Assembly (NCBI GenBank): GCA_964420995.1
Contig: CAYQUX010000020.1
Span: 1 to 64,000, forward strand
Origin: Leptolinea sp964420995
GTDB taxonomy: Bacteria; Chloroflexota; Anaerolineae; Anaerolineales; Anaerolineaceae
DNA: 64,000 bases
Direction: 5' to 3'
The notes under the pieces are model-generated. The model was not told the origin of the DNA and ran no database searches. It saw only the letters and a program-made list of their open reading frames with translations. Position 1 is the stretch's first letter; every line of letters starts with the position of its first letter. This document shows, piece by piece, positions 16,293 to 25,047 of the stretch. Both the position numbers and the translations under genes were made by a program.

Positions 16293-17465
16293 ATGGAAAA
16301 CTTCATTTTTCAAAACCCGACAAAAATACTGTTCGGCCGCGGCATGGAAGATATGGCGGGGACGGAAACCGCCGTTTACAGTAAAAAGATCCTGCTGCAT
16401 TATGGCGGCGGCAGCATAAAAACGTCTGGCCTGTATGACCGAATTACGGATTCCTTAAAAAAAGCCGGTGTTGAATGGGTCGAGCTGGCGGGTGTAAAGC
16501 CCAACCCGCGCTTGAGTCTGGTGCATGAAGGCGTCAAACTGGTCAAAGAAAACAATCTAGGCCTGATCCTTGCTGTGGGCGGCGGCAGCGTGATCGATTC
16601 TGCCAAGGCAATCGCTATGGGGGCGGTGATTGATGGGGATGTCTGGGACTTCTACCTGGGCAAGGGTGAACCAAAAGCCGCGCTGCCCATTGGCACGGTG
16701 TTGACAATCCCGGCGGCGGGCAGCGAAGCCAGCACCGGTACGGTGATCACAAATGAAGAAGGCTGGTTAAAGCGTGCCGTCAACTCTGAATTGATCTACC
16801 CCCGCTTTTCGATATTAAATCCTGAACTGGCTTTTTCCCTGCCGAAATTCCAGGTGGCCTGCGGCGCGACGGATATCATGGCACATCTGATGGAACGCTA
16901 TTTCACCAATGTAACGCATGTAGCGTTTATGGACCGCATGCTGGAAGCCACCATGAAGACGATTATCAATCAGGTGCCGTTGGTATTAAACAATCCCAAA
17001 GATTACGATGCCTGGGCTGAGATCATGTGGGCCGGCACTATCGCTCACAACAACCTGTTGAATACCGGCCGGGTGGGTGATTGGGGTTCCCACGATATTG
17101 AGCACGAGATCAGCGGCATTTATGATATCGCCCACGGCGCGGGGTTGGCCATTGTGTTCCCTGCCTGGATGAAATATGTGTACAAACATGATGTCGACCG
17201 TTTCGTTCAATGGGCCGTCAGAGTCTGGAATGTGGATATGGATGTCTTCAACCCGGAAGCTGTGGCGTTGGAAGGCATCGCCCGTATGGAAGCCTTCTTC
17301 AAATCCCTGGGGTTGGGCACACGCCTGGCTGATCTGGGTATCAAAGGTGACCGTATCGATGAAATGGCGGATAAAGGCACAGGTGGCAACACCCGCCGGC
17401 TGGGTAACTATGTTCCCATGGATCGGGAGGCGGTAAAAAAGATTCTTCTCCTGGCAGAAAAGTAG
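16293..17465 (+). CDS. Iron-containing alcohol dehydrogenase (YqhD/BdhA type)
   Basis: This is a 390-residue group III alcohol dehydrogenase. The cofactor loop is AVGGGSVIDSAKAIA, followed by TIPAAGSEASTGTVITN. The metal-binding Asp and His are in CGATDIMAHLMERYF; further His ligands lie in HDIEHEISGIYDIAHGAGLA. The order and spacing match YqhD, YugJ and butanol dehydrogenases, which reduce aldehydes to alcohols with NAD(P)H in the cytoplasm. AAGGAG precedes the ATG. It follows the LacI gene and is closed by a terminator, so the pair is probably a substrate-inducible unit for removing aldehydes in fermentation. Confidence 0.93.
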   Translation: MENFIFQNPTKILFGRGMEDMAGTETAVYSKKILLHYGGGSIKTSGLYDRITDSLKKAGVEWVELAGVKPNPRLSLVHEGVKLVKENNLGLILAVGGGSVIDSAKAIAMGAVIDGDVWDFYLGKGEPKAALPIGTVLTIPAAGSEASTGTVITNEEGWLKRAVNSELIYPRFSILNPELAFSLPKFQVACGATDIMAHLMERYFTNVTHVAFMDRMLEATMKTIINQVPLVLNNPKDYDAWAEIMWAGTIAHNNLLNTGRVGDWGSHDIEHEISGIYDIAHGAGLAIVFPAWMKYVYKHDVDRFVQWAVRVWNVDMDVFNPEAVALEGIARMEAFFKSLGLGTRLADLGIKGDRIDEMADKGTGGNTRRLGNYVPMDREAVKKILLLAEK

Positions 17466-17485
17466 TAACTTCAATTAGTTAACTC

Positions 17486-17524
17486 AAAAAAATTGCTGTG
17501 TTTTTGACACAGCAATTTTTTTTC
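17486..17524. terminator. Bidirectional terminator between converging genes
   Basis: AAATTGCTGTG and CACAGCAATTT form an 11-bp stem with A and T runs on both sides, serving the dehydrogenase on the plus strand and the gene at 17524 on the minus strand. Confidence 0.9.
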
Positions 17525-18306
17525 TATTTGATTTTCCCGGGAAACCAGGGGATGAATTCACTGGTGGTTTCGCAGTATTCCTTATAACCAGGTTTTTCCT
17601 CACGCAGTGTTTTTTCAAGCAATGTGACACCAGACACGCGCATCAGGAGTGCGGTCATTATTATTGGACTGAAAATCGTCCACCAGGCACCGGCAGCCGC
17701 GGAAGACAGAAAAAACGCCCACCATTGAGTCGCGTCACCGAAGTAATTGGGATGACGGGTGTAGCGCCATACACCTGTGTTTAGGACTTTCCTCTTGTTG
17801 GCAGGGTTGGATTTAAACCGAGCCAGTTGCGCGTCACCCACAGACTCAAAAAAGAATCCGATCAGCCATACGAAAATGGAGAGGTAATCCAGCCAGAAAA
17901 CGGGCATGGTTGAATTGTGAACAACTACCAGGGGTGCCGCGATGATCCACATCAGAAATCCCTGCAGCAAAAAAACCTTAAAGAAACTTCGCCACCACCA
18001 GGATTTTCCCGCCTCTTTTCGCCAGACCTGATAGCGAAAATCTTCGGGTTTACCGTGATTGCGGATAAAAACATGCAGGGAAAGACGCAACCCCCATATT
18101 GTTACCATGACCACCAGAATTATTCTGCGCATGGAATCAGCGTCCGGTGTGAGGATTAACGCCGTCCATACGATAATGACAAAACCCGTACCCCAGAAAA
18201 TATCTACGATGCTGGAATTCTTAATTGGCAGGCTTATGATCCACAGCAACGTCATTAATACCAGGATGATTAATCCTGTAAACAAGAAAAGAGGAAGTAT
18301 ATCCAT
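17524..18306 (-). CDS. DUF1295-family membrane protein
   Basis: This is a 260-residue protein with about six hydrophobic segments. The diagnostic C-terminal motif LNTGVWRYTRHPNYFGDATQWW and the later KTLREEKPGYKEYCETTSEFIPWFP match DUF1295, relatives of steroid 5-alpha-reductase and isoprenylcysteine methyltransferase. These are integral membrane enzymes with undefined substrates in bacteria. Its stop codon lies within the terminator region shared with the dehydrogenase. It follows DegV by 21 bp on the same strand. Confidence 0.88.
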   Translation of the reverse strand: MDILPLFLFTGLIILVLMTLLWIISLPIKNSSIVDIFWGTGFVIIVWTALILTPDADSMRRIILVVMVTIWGLRLSLHVFIRNHGKPEDFRYQVWRKEAGKSWWWRSFFKVFLLQGFLMWIIAAPLVVVHNSTMPVFWLDYLSIFVWLIGFFFESVGDAQLARFKSNPANKRKVLNTGVWRYTRHPNYFGDATQWWAFFLSSAAAGAWWTIFSPIIMTALLMRVSGVTLLEKTLREEKPGYKEYCETTSEFIPWFPGKIK

Positions 18307-18327
18307 CAGCCCCCTCCGTCTGTTCCA

Positions 18328-19170
18328 TTACTGCGTTGCCGAAACAACCGCGAACCCGATTGCGCCGGGGCCAATGTGGGCGCCGATAACCGGTGTAATA
18401 TCTTCAATCATTATTTCACCATGGGGTAACAGGGCGGCTGCCTTTTTCTGCAAATCAGCGAGACGATCAAGCGACGCGTGCGTGTGAACGATGGCTACCT
18501 TTTCCAACCGCCCGATGGATTGCAATATCTCAATAACCCGACTGATCGCCCGATCGCGCGTGCGTACTCGTTCGGTGGTGGGATTGCCGTTAAACATCCT
18601 GAGGATCGGCTTGATCTGAAGTAGCGAGGCAAAATTTGCCATATATTTATTCATTCGGCCGCTTCGTTTAAGAAATTCGAGTGTGTCCAGCGCGGCAAAA
18701 ACATGCGTACGTTGAATTTGAGATTGGAGGCGAACCATGATCTCAGACACAGTGCGACCTTCCGCGGCCATTTCAGCCGCTGTTTGCACCAAAAATCCGG
18801 TTCCCAGGCTCAACTGGTGCGAATCCAACACATAAACGCGAGCCGAGGTTGTGGACTCCGCGGCCAAGGTAGCCATATCCATAACCCCGCTAAGATTCTT
18901 TGAAATATGTATGGATAAAACTTCCGTCGCGCCTTCATCGGCCAGGGTGTTATAGGCGGCGCGGAAACGTTCAATGGATGGCACGGCGGTTGTCGGATGC
19001 TCAGGGAAATCGGGCAGTCTGGAATAGAACTCTTCACGGGTGATATCAATGCCATCCAGATAACCCTGTTTTCCGGTATTGATATAGAGCGGAACAACAT
19101 GAATGCCAAATTTCTCAATAATTTCCGCCGGAAGGTCACATGTACTGTCAGTTACGATTCGTATGGTCAT
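18328..19170 (-). CDS. DegV-family fatty-acid-binding protein
   Basis: This is a 280-residue protein with the two-domain DegV fold. Diagnostic motifs are IVTDSTCDLP at the N-terminus, PTTAVPSIERF, SIHISKNLSG and LDSHQLSLGTGFLV. TLEFLKRSGRMNK and GPGAIGF are in the C-terminal half. Family members bind a fatty acid and, as FakB, present it to the kinase FakA. No fakA is in the window. The gene lies one base after DUF4345 and before DUF1295, so it is part of a four-gene minus-strand unit that begins with the redoxin. Confidence 0.92.
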   Translation of the reverse strand: MTIRIVTDSTCDLPAEIIEKFGIHVVPLYINTGKQGYLDGIDITREEFYSRLPDFPEHPTTAVPSIERFRAAYNTLADEGATEVLSIHISKNLSGVMDMATLAAESTTSARVYVLDSHQLSLGTGFLVQTAAEMAAEGRTVSEIMVRLQSQIQRTHVFAALDTLEFLKRSGRMNKYMANFASLLQIKPILRMFNGNPTTERVRTRDRAISRVIEILQSIGRLEKVAIVHTHASLDRLADLQKKAAALLPHGEIMIEDITPVIGAHIGPGAIGFAVVSATQ

Positions 19171-19171
19171 A

Positions 19172-19519
19172 TTACGCTCTGATTACGAGGATCAACCCGA
19201 AAATGATTTCGATCACAAGGCTGATCCAGTTGGATTGGTCATAAGATTTATCGATGACAATGGATACCGTCCGGGCAACGGCAATCGCCAGATAGCCGAA
19301 CCCCAGCATACGATAGGTATCCCGTCCCAGAAAGAAAGGCGTCAAACCAAGCGCGATGAATAGGCCGCCAAAAATTGCCCGAATTTCAGATACCCCGCGC
19401 GGACCCGGGGCGGTAAGGCCAATAAAGTCGTAAACGGCATCAGGCTTTACCAGCGCAAACAATCCCGTAAGGGCTGTTCCCGCTGCTGCGATCATTTGTA
19501 GGATGGATAGAATATTCAT
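19172..19519 (-). CDS. DUF4345-like four-helix membrane protein
   Basis: This is a 115-residue protein with four hydrophobic helices. The sequence GVSEIRAIFGGLFIALGLTPFFLGR between helices 1 and 2 is the recurring signature of DUF4345-like proteins. The function is unknown. It is directly adjacent to degV (one intervening base) and 16 bp downstream of the redoxin gene. Confidence 0.75.
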   Translation of the reverse strand: MNILSILQMIAAAGTALTGLFALVKPDAVYDFIGLTAPGPRGVSEIRAIFGGLFIALGLTPFFLGRDTYRMLGFGYLAIAVARTVSIVIDKSYDQSNWISLVIEIIFGLILVIRA

Positions 19520-19535
19520 ATGTGCCTTTTCAATG

Positions 19536-19997
19536 TCAAAGTTTTTCTACTATTTCAAATATCTCCTCATTGGGAGGAATGTCCGCCATGGAATGTCCAT
19601 AGTGAACAAATCGGGCCACACCTTTTTTATCCACAATCACCTGGGCGGGCATACGGCCAAGTTTGAAAAGATTGACCTCCTGTCCATATAGCTTGAGAAC
19701 ACTTGATTTTGGATCCGGTATCCCGATGAAGGGTAAATCATTCTTTGTGAAATAATTCTTGAATGACTCGGCATTTTCGGGACCAACGACCACCACCTCA
19801 ACAGATTGCTGTCGAAATTTTTCATGGTCATGACGCAACTGCGCCATATGCCTCTGGCAGAATGGTCAGGTAAAGGTTCGATTAAATACAAGCAATACAA
19901 TCGATTTTTCCCGAAAGTCGGATAGTCTTATGGTGTTTCCCTGATAATCATCCAGAGAAAAGTCAGGAGCGGGAGTGTCAATGGCAACTCTTGGCAT
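19536..19997 (-). CDS. Redoxin (AhpC/TSA-like), probable selenoprotein
   Basis: Read from ATG 19997, the frame encodes MPRVAIDTPAPDFSLDDYQG, then SIVLLVFNRTFT, an in-frame TGA (19866-19868), PFCQRH, and then continues open to 19536. This gives 153 residues if TGA is read as selenocysteine. The TGA falls at residue 44 in a U-P-F-C motif, where family members carry C-P-F-C or C-P-Y-C; Cys47 is kept. The downstream part keeps the thioredoxin fold (VEVVVVGPENAESFKNYF, RMPAQVIVDKKGVARFVHYG). A hairpin can form immediately after the TGA. A thiol peroxidase or disulfide reductase role is likely. The alternative is a pseudogene, but both halves are intact. Conventional calling would give only a 103-residue fragment from 19847. 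Confidence 0.8.
19844..19865 (-). promoter_or_regulatory. Putative bacterial SECIS hairpin
   Basis: Directly after the TGA the minus-strand RNA reads CCAU, UC, UGCC, AGA, GGCA, U, AUGG. This folds into two 4-bp helices with a small internal loop and an apical loop containing G, in the position expected for SelB recruitment. Confidence 0.55.
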
Positions 19998-20190
19998 AAT
20001 CGCCTCTTATATAGTGGTAATTACATTTTTATTGTATTCATATCTTGATTCTTTACTAAATAGTTGTCTAATGATAATAATAATAACTATTTACGTAGTA
20101 AAGTAAACTATCTGAGTACCCATCTTCCCCCTTAAAATTTTCCTTGAAATAACTAAATTCGATCTATACGGCTTTTGCGCGAGCTGTTGG

Positions 20191-21282
20191 TCAGATATCC
20201 TGTTTCTCGCGGGTTTCCCAACCTGAATGTACCCGCTGCCAGATCTCGTCCCATGGGCGGATGCCGCTGAGTGAATCGGCGGCTTCCACGCAACAGGCAC
20301 CCGCGGCCAACGCGCCGGTCATGGCATCATGTGGAGACAGGTTGCGCAGCAACCCGGCCAGGAAACCGGCGACCGTCACATCACCGGCACCGGTGGTTCC
20401 CACCACGTTGACTTTGAAGCAGGGCAGGCTGGCCTGGTAATCAGACCACTGTCTGGTATCACCTGTGAAGGCCTTACCGCACTCATTGAAATTGGCACGA
20501 GTGGTAGTCCGAAGATAAAGGCCGCAATTACCAAGCTTGAGAAGCACCATTTTCGTGCCCATCCCCAGCAGGATGTTGCTGGATTGTTCCAGCAGTGGTG
20601 TGGAAAGCGGCAGGTCGGTCTTCTTCCAAAGCATAAAAGAGATCTCGTCGAAGGACGGTGTAAACACATCCACGAAGGGAAGTACATTCCGAAGAATGGA
20701 AAGCCAATCGGCTCGTCCGGCCGATGAATCGGGATCGGGATAGGCCATGTCCAGCGAGGTTGTCAACCCAAAAATTTTTGCCCTTTGGAAGAGTTCCCTG
20801 AGCTGTTCCCCGTTGTTGGCATACATTTTCGCCATGAGGGGTGGATAGCCAAAGTGAAACAATTTTGCCCTCGACAATGCCTCGTCTGACACATCACTGG
20901 CGGTGAAATCATCATTGGCGCCGGGATTATGCAAGAAACGGCGGTCAACACCCGGTGGACTGATCACAATTGAGTACGACGTGGCGGATTCTGCTCTGCT
21001 GATCAGACCGGCAGCCAGGCCGGTACCCTGAAGTTCAACGCATTGTTTGAGTGTAGAACCAAGGATGTCCTCGCCGGTTCGGGCAATCAGGCAGGTTTCA
21101 ATCCCCAATCGGTGAAGCGCGATACCCGTATTGGATACCGCGCCACCAGTTGTTAACGCCGCTGAACCGCATTGGACCAATCGGCCGGGTAAAAAGCTGG
21201 CATCAAATTGACCAGAATGAAAGGAAGTGAGATCCGGGATGATATCCAGACACAAATGCCCGGCTACGATGGCGTCAACCAT
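20191..21282 (-). CDS. PfkB-family carbohydrate kinase
   Basis: This is a 363-residue ribokinase-fold kinase. The N-terminus VDAIVAGHLCLDIIPDL and the sugar-binding GGAVSNTGIALHRLG are typical. The C-terminal signature VVGTTGAGDVTVAGFLAGLL holds the catalytic Asp and the anion hole. The lid region and the DRRFLHNPGAN segment fit ribokinase or fructokinase relatives. It lies one base after the stop of the xylose-isomerase-like gene on the same strand, so the two are translationally linked and should act on the same sugar. Specificity cannot be read from sequence. Confidence 0.9.
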   Translation of the reverse strand: MVDAIVAGHLCLDIIPDLTSFHSGQFDASFLPGRLVQCGSAALTTGGAVSNTGIALHRLGIETCLIARTGEDILGSTLKQCVELQGTGLAAGLISRAESATSYSIVISPPGVDRRFLHNPGANDDFTASDVSDEALSRAKLFHFGYPPLMAKMYANNGEQLRELFQRAKIFGLTTSLDMAYPDPDSSAGRADWLSILRNVLPFVDVFTPSFDEISFMLWKKTDLPLSTPLLEQSSNILLGMGTKMVLLKLGNCGLYLRTTTRANFNECGKAFTGDTRQWSDYQASLPCFKVNVVGTTGAGDVTVAGFLAGLLRNLSPHDAMTGALAAGACCVEAADSLSGIRPWDEIWQRVHSGWETREKQDI

Positions 21283-21283
21283 G

Positions 21284-22315
21284 CTATTTTCCCATCAGGT
21301 GATTGACGATCAGCATATCCAGTTCTTCGTAGTCGCGCGAAGCGCGCAGTTCTTCGACCTTCTTGACGTCCAATGAACGGGCAAGGTCAAGCAGTTTTAA
21401 GAAGATCTCCCGGCTGTTGCTCAGGTGCTTCGTCGATTTTTCTTTAACCTGGCTGCGCAGGGCTTTCACATCCAGCCCGACAAATTCGCCATCCTGCCCG
21501 AAGTTGTTGCGGTCCAATACCCACACCTGGTTGAAAGCCCGCCGCAGATCGACAACCCCGAAGGATTTGTCTTCATCAAACTTAAGACCGTTCTGATCGT
21601 TCAAATGAACCGACCATAATTTCTTCTGGTACAGCGCGTACGCCATATCGTCCGAAGGATCCAGGCCGGCCAGAATGGAATGCGCTGACTCGATCAGCGC
21701 GCCCACGCGGGATGGATCAATGGTTAAGGAGGCCAACCCCAGAAAATGACCGACGGTGGGCAGGTAGGATTGATCCATGGGTTCGTTGGGTTTCATTTCG
21801 CCCAGGATCCGAATTGTCTTGCTGTGTTCCAGCAGCGCGTTAATCCAATCCACTATCCGGCCGACGGATGCCACCGGGTCTTTGGCTTCGCGTAAATACG
21901 TCCCTTCGCGCGCGGGCCAGAGGACGATATTGCGAGCGCCCAGAATGTGGGCCAGATCCACTGTCCGTTTTCCGCGTTCCAGCGCGTATTTTCGGCCTTC
22001 GGCGGAGTTGGATGTAATCGAACCGTCAATACCCAGCCGGTGTTCCCAAAGACGCGGGGCGACAAACTCCGCCACCAGGCCGCGATCATCCAGCAACTGC
22101 CGGACTTTTTTGGCTTCACTTTCCTGTTTCGACCACGGATCATCTGCGCTGGACACGATGTCATCGTCATGGAATTGAACGCCGTCAAACCCCAGCTTTT
22201 TATAGAACTCCAATTTTTCCGCAAAGGAAAACTCGTCACGTACCGGTGGGCCAAATGGATCGGACCCTGAATGAATATTCCATGGACCAAAGGAAAATCG
22301 GAAAACACCTGCCAT
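21284..22315 (-). CDS. Xylose isomerase-like TIM-barrel protein
   Basis: This is a 343-residue protein. The catalytic and metal-binding segments of xylose isomerase are recognisable: FSFGPWNIHSGSDPFG at the N-terminus, FHDDDI, VAPRLWEHR, VLWPAREGTY and the metal-binding GEMKPNEPMDQSYLPT, followed by HLNDQN and the late DLRRAFNQVWVLDR. It is a little shorter than class II XylA and looks like a distinct branch. Paired with a PfkB kinase instead of the usual XylB (FGGY) kinase, it may interconvert a different aldose and ketose. The ATG at 22315 has AAGGAG close upstream. Confidence 0.85.
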   Translation of the reverse strand: MAGVFRFSFGPWNIHSGSDPFGPPVRDEFSFAEKLEFYKKLGFDGVQFHDDDIVSSADDPWSKQESEAKKVRQLLDDRGLVAEFVAPRLWEHRLGIDGSITSNSAEGRKYALERGKRTVDLAHILGARNIVLWPAREGTYLREAKDPVASVGRIVDWINALLEHSKTIRILGEMKPNEPMDQSYLPTVGHFLGLASLTIDPSRVGALIESAHSILAGLDPSDDMAYALYQKKLWSVHLNDQNGLKFDEDKSFGVVDLRRAFNQVWVLDRNNFGQDGEFVGLDVKALRSQVKEKSTKHLSNSREIFLKLLDLARSLDVKKVEELRASRDYEELDMLIVNHLMGK

Positions 22316-22505
22316 TTTGTACTCCTTATACCTGTATCAGGATTGAAAATGAATCAACAAAACACGCCATACGATAGTGTATGTTTAATATACACAAATA
22401 CCGGATTAACCGCATTTGTCTTAAGTATGGATTGTGCTATGAGGATTCTCCCTGAACGGCCTGCGCCCTTGACGGCATGTATACCGGCAGGGGGCAGGAG
22501 GGGCA

Positions 22506-23501
22506 TCACTCTTTACTGAACATGCACTCGACCACTTCCTGCGCGCTGATGCTGCCCAGATACAGGGAAAGATCAAATCCGGATAACGCTTCCAGTACAC
22601 TGGCGGAGTCATATTTAACACCGACCAGTTTCTGCTGCAAGTCATCCAGCTCTATCAATCCCATAAAATCACCGCAGATACGGCAGGCACTGATCCGGCC
22701 ATTTTCCACGTTGAGATCGACTTCAATGTTACCGCCGGGAAACCGTTTGGTTTCATGGTATTCAAACGCGGGAGCGTGCCCAAAATTCCAATCCCAGGTT
22801 GAATACTTGGTTTCCTGAAGAAATCGGGCTCGTTCCAATAATTCTGCGGGTACATCCATGCGGGTCAGTGGACCTTCTTTTGAAAAAGCATCCACCAGCC
22901 GTTTCCAGAAGGTCTGCATATCGGGAAATTGCTGCGGAGAAACGTGTTCCCGTATGTTCGTTACCCGGCTACGCACCGAGGAGATGCCTTTCGAGATGAT
23001 CTTCGACGGATTTACGTTTAACACGCTCTGAAGGACATCCAAATCGGTGTCGAACAACAGGGTTCCATGATGCATCAGGCGTTTTTTGTGTATGCGCTGG
23101 GCTGTTCCGGAGATTTTTTTACCTTCCAATGTGATATCGTTGCGGCCCTGGGCCAGCGCGGGTATCCCCATTAAATTGAGCGCTTCTTCCATTGGTTTTG
23201 AAAGAATGGACATGTCCAGCTTTTTTGAGTAATCAATAGGGCGGATGAAGGTGTAATTCAGGTTCCCCATGTCATGATATACCGTACCGCCGCCAGAGGA
23301 CCTCCGGACAACCTTCGCGCCAATCGCATTGGCCGCATCAAAATTCACTTCCTTTTCGGAGTTTTGATAACGGCCGACAATAATGGCGTTCTGGTTTTGC
23401 CAGAGCATCATAATGTCTTCCGGTTGATCCCATTCCTGGGCGGCTTCTTCCAATGCCAGGTTATAGGTTGGATCAAGAGAATTGGTTTCCAGGTAGATCA
23501 T
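22506..23501 (-). CDS. lplA: Lipoate-protein ligase A
   Basis: This is a 331-residue ligase with both the catalytic domain (about 1-245) and the C-terminal accessory domain. Motifs: the lipoate-binding RRSSGGGTVYHDMGNLNYTFI, the lysine-bearing ITLEGKKISGTAQ, and HHGTLLFDTDLDVL. It activates lipoate with ATP and attaches it to lysines of lipoyl domains. A second, different ligase lies in the hydrogenase operon at 38248, so the cell has at least two systems. The gene is monocistronic here. Gap 22316-22505 upstream of the isomerase holds only an AT-rich probable promoter. Confidence 0.95.
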   Translation of the reverse strand: MIYLETNSLDPTYNLALEEAAQEWDQPEDIMMLWQNQNAIIVGRYQNSEKEVNFDAANAIGAKVVRRSSGGGTVYHDMGNLNYTFIRPIDYSKKLDMSILSKPMEEALNLMGIPALAQGRNDITLEGKKISGTAQRIHKKRLMHHGTLLFDTDLDVLQSVLNVNPSKIISKGISSVRSRVTNIREHVSPQQFPDMQTFWKRLVDAFSKEGPLTRMDVPAELLERARFLQETKYSTWDWNFGHAPAFEYHETKRFPGGNIEVDLNVENGRISACRICGDFMGLIELDDLQQKLVGVKYDSASVLEALSGFDLSLYLGSISAQEVVECMFSKE

Positions 23502-23748
23502 GTGTCTGCCCTTTCATATTTCGTTTTATCCGGGTGTGTGAGGGAAGTATATTCTTTTTTGCTTCTATTTTCTATCAGAATTGTAACCTTAATGGGTCAT
23601 AATTGGCTCATATAAGTCTGTTTTTCTGGTAGAGACTGTATGCAATGGAAATTGTGTTTGGTGTGGACACCCGGTATGTCAATGAGTTAAGGAAAAAGCA
23701 GAAAAACGGAATGCTTATCCAAGCGAGGCAGGGGATGAAACGACCTGA

Positions 23749-24462
23749 TTACAACCTTGCGGCCCGCAATTCGCCATTCGTTTTTACTGCCGGCAGCGAC
23801 CAGACCTGAGCGGTTAACACAATAATCCAAAGCATGTAGGTGTATATATTAACACGCTCCCATAAACCAAGATACGGGGTGGGCAGGTTGGCTGCCATGC
23901 GCGGTCCATCAAAACCGGCCATTATGCCGAAAACGAGAAAGACAAGCATGGTGGCGATTGAATACAACCGGAATTTTTTCCCAAATGCCGCCGCTCCGAA
24001 TCCGATGGCGGGAAACATGCACAATAACACCCCCACACCAGTGATGATGGCATGCGCCGTATCGGTCAACGTTTCTTCGCTACCACGCATATGAATGGGG
24101 GCGAAAAGTGTGCCAATCAATCCGAGAATCTCTTTTGCGATAATAAGTGAGGCGGCTATTTTCAGGTTTCGATTATTTTCAGCGGAAAACCATAAACCAA
24201 GGCCAAAGGCATAGATCAGCATGCCGTAAATAATAAACATGGGTTTAACAAATCCTGTGGATGGAGCCCCAATGGCGAACAACTCACTAACCGATAGCGC
24301 GGCTGGATCATATACTTCCCAGAATGATGGAGCTATCAAAACAACAGCCACGTATAATATGGAAGAGAGAATTCCACATGAGAGAAGTATGTGCCTGATG
24401 GGTAGGCGCTGAGAAATGGCAAATCCCTGCGGCAGGGTGGTTGTTTCGCCGTTCTTATTCAT
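23749..24462 (-). CDS. DUF998-family membrane protein
   Basis: The protein has 237 residues with about six membrane helices (starts near residues 21, 66, 98, 131, 162 and 206). The arrangement and the ALSVSELFAIGAPSTGFVKPMFIIYG segment fit DUF998, a family of unknown function. ATG 24462 is preferred: GAAGG precedes it, whereas the longer frame begins with TTG at 24483. Bases 23502-23748 and 24463-24600 hold no other gene. Confidence 0.75.
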   Translation of the reverse strand: MNKNGETTTLPQGFAISQRLPIRHILLSCGILSSILYVAVVLIAPSFWEVYDPAALSVSELFAIGAPSTGFVKPMFIIYGMLIYAFGLGLWFSAENNRNLKIAASLIIAKEILGLIGTLFAPIHMRGSEETLTDTAHAIITGVGVLLCMFPAIGFGAAAFGKKFRLYSIATMLVFLVFGIMAGFDGPRMAANLPTPYLGLWERVNIYTYMLWIIVLTAQVWSLPAVKTNGELRAARL

Positions 24463-24600
24463 AAATCCATACCTTCCATTCAATAGCCTGATACTGCAAG
24501 GCTGTTAGCATTTCTAGCGAGACGATGCGCGGGTTCATATACCGCTTTTGGCAAGCGATCCGCGCGGAAATGTCGCCAATCTGTCGATTCCAGGGAGTGG

Positions 24601-25044
24601 TCACTCGTGCTGCGCTTTCAAAAGGGCATTCTCCACACCCTGCAGGTAAGCTTTTGATGTAAGGGTTGCCCCGCTGATGGTGTCTACCTGTAGAGTTTGT
24701 GAGGCGATCACCCGGTCATACAGGGTCTTGTTCCAGCCTTCGCCGCGGTCTTCCAGGCTTTTCACCAGGTCAATCTTGCTGACTTTGCCGCCGGTTACAG
24801 TAACATTCACCGTATTGGCGCGCCATTTGTACATGCCTCCTTCATATTCACCGGTGTAGACGCCATCTTTCAGTTTTGAAAAATCAACCCGATTAAGGGG
24901 AAGATTGCGGGCTTCTTTATGTTCGTTTTCCAGCTTGAACCAGCCAAACGCGCCCGCTCCACCCAGCAGCGTGACGATGATCAATGCGATAATCCAACCG
25001 TTCATTTTCCGTTTTCCTTTATATAAAGTTTTGTTGTTTTTCAT
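24601..25044 (-). CDS. Membrane-anchored FMN-binding domain protein
   Basis: This is a 147-residue protein with one N-terminal membrane helix (about 15-35) followed by an FMN_bind domain (about 55-145). The flavinylation motif SGATLTS, in the context VDTISGATLTSKAY, is the site at which ApbE attaches FMN to Thr through a phosphoester bond, as in RnfG and NqrC. DGVYTGEYEGGMYKWRANTVNVTV is the typical domain start. The apbE gene lies directly upstream on the same strand (3-bp gap), a strong enzyme-substrate pairing. The likely role is extracytoplasmic one-electron transfer. ATG 25005 is an alternative start with a better ribosome binding site (AAGGA). Confidence 0.9.
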   Translation of the reverse strand: MKNNKTLYKGKRKMNGWIIALIIVTLLGGAGAFGWFKLENEHKEARNLPLNRVDFSKLKDGVYTGEYEGGMYKWRANTVNVTVTGGKVSKIDLVKSLEDRGEGWNKTLYDRVIASQTLQVDTISGATLTSKAYLQGVENALLKAQHE

Positions 25045-25047
25045 TTT

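Noticed and set aside
19637..19900. Redoxin remnant as a frameshifted pseudogene
   Set aside because: The frame from 19997 is continuous except for one TGA at the conserved Cys position, so no frameshift is needed.
22377..22395. Inverted pair GTGTAT and ATACAC upstream of the isomerase gene
   Set aside because: Only six bases per arm in AT-rich DNA; too weak to call an operator.
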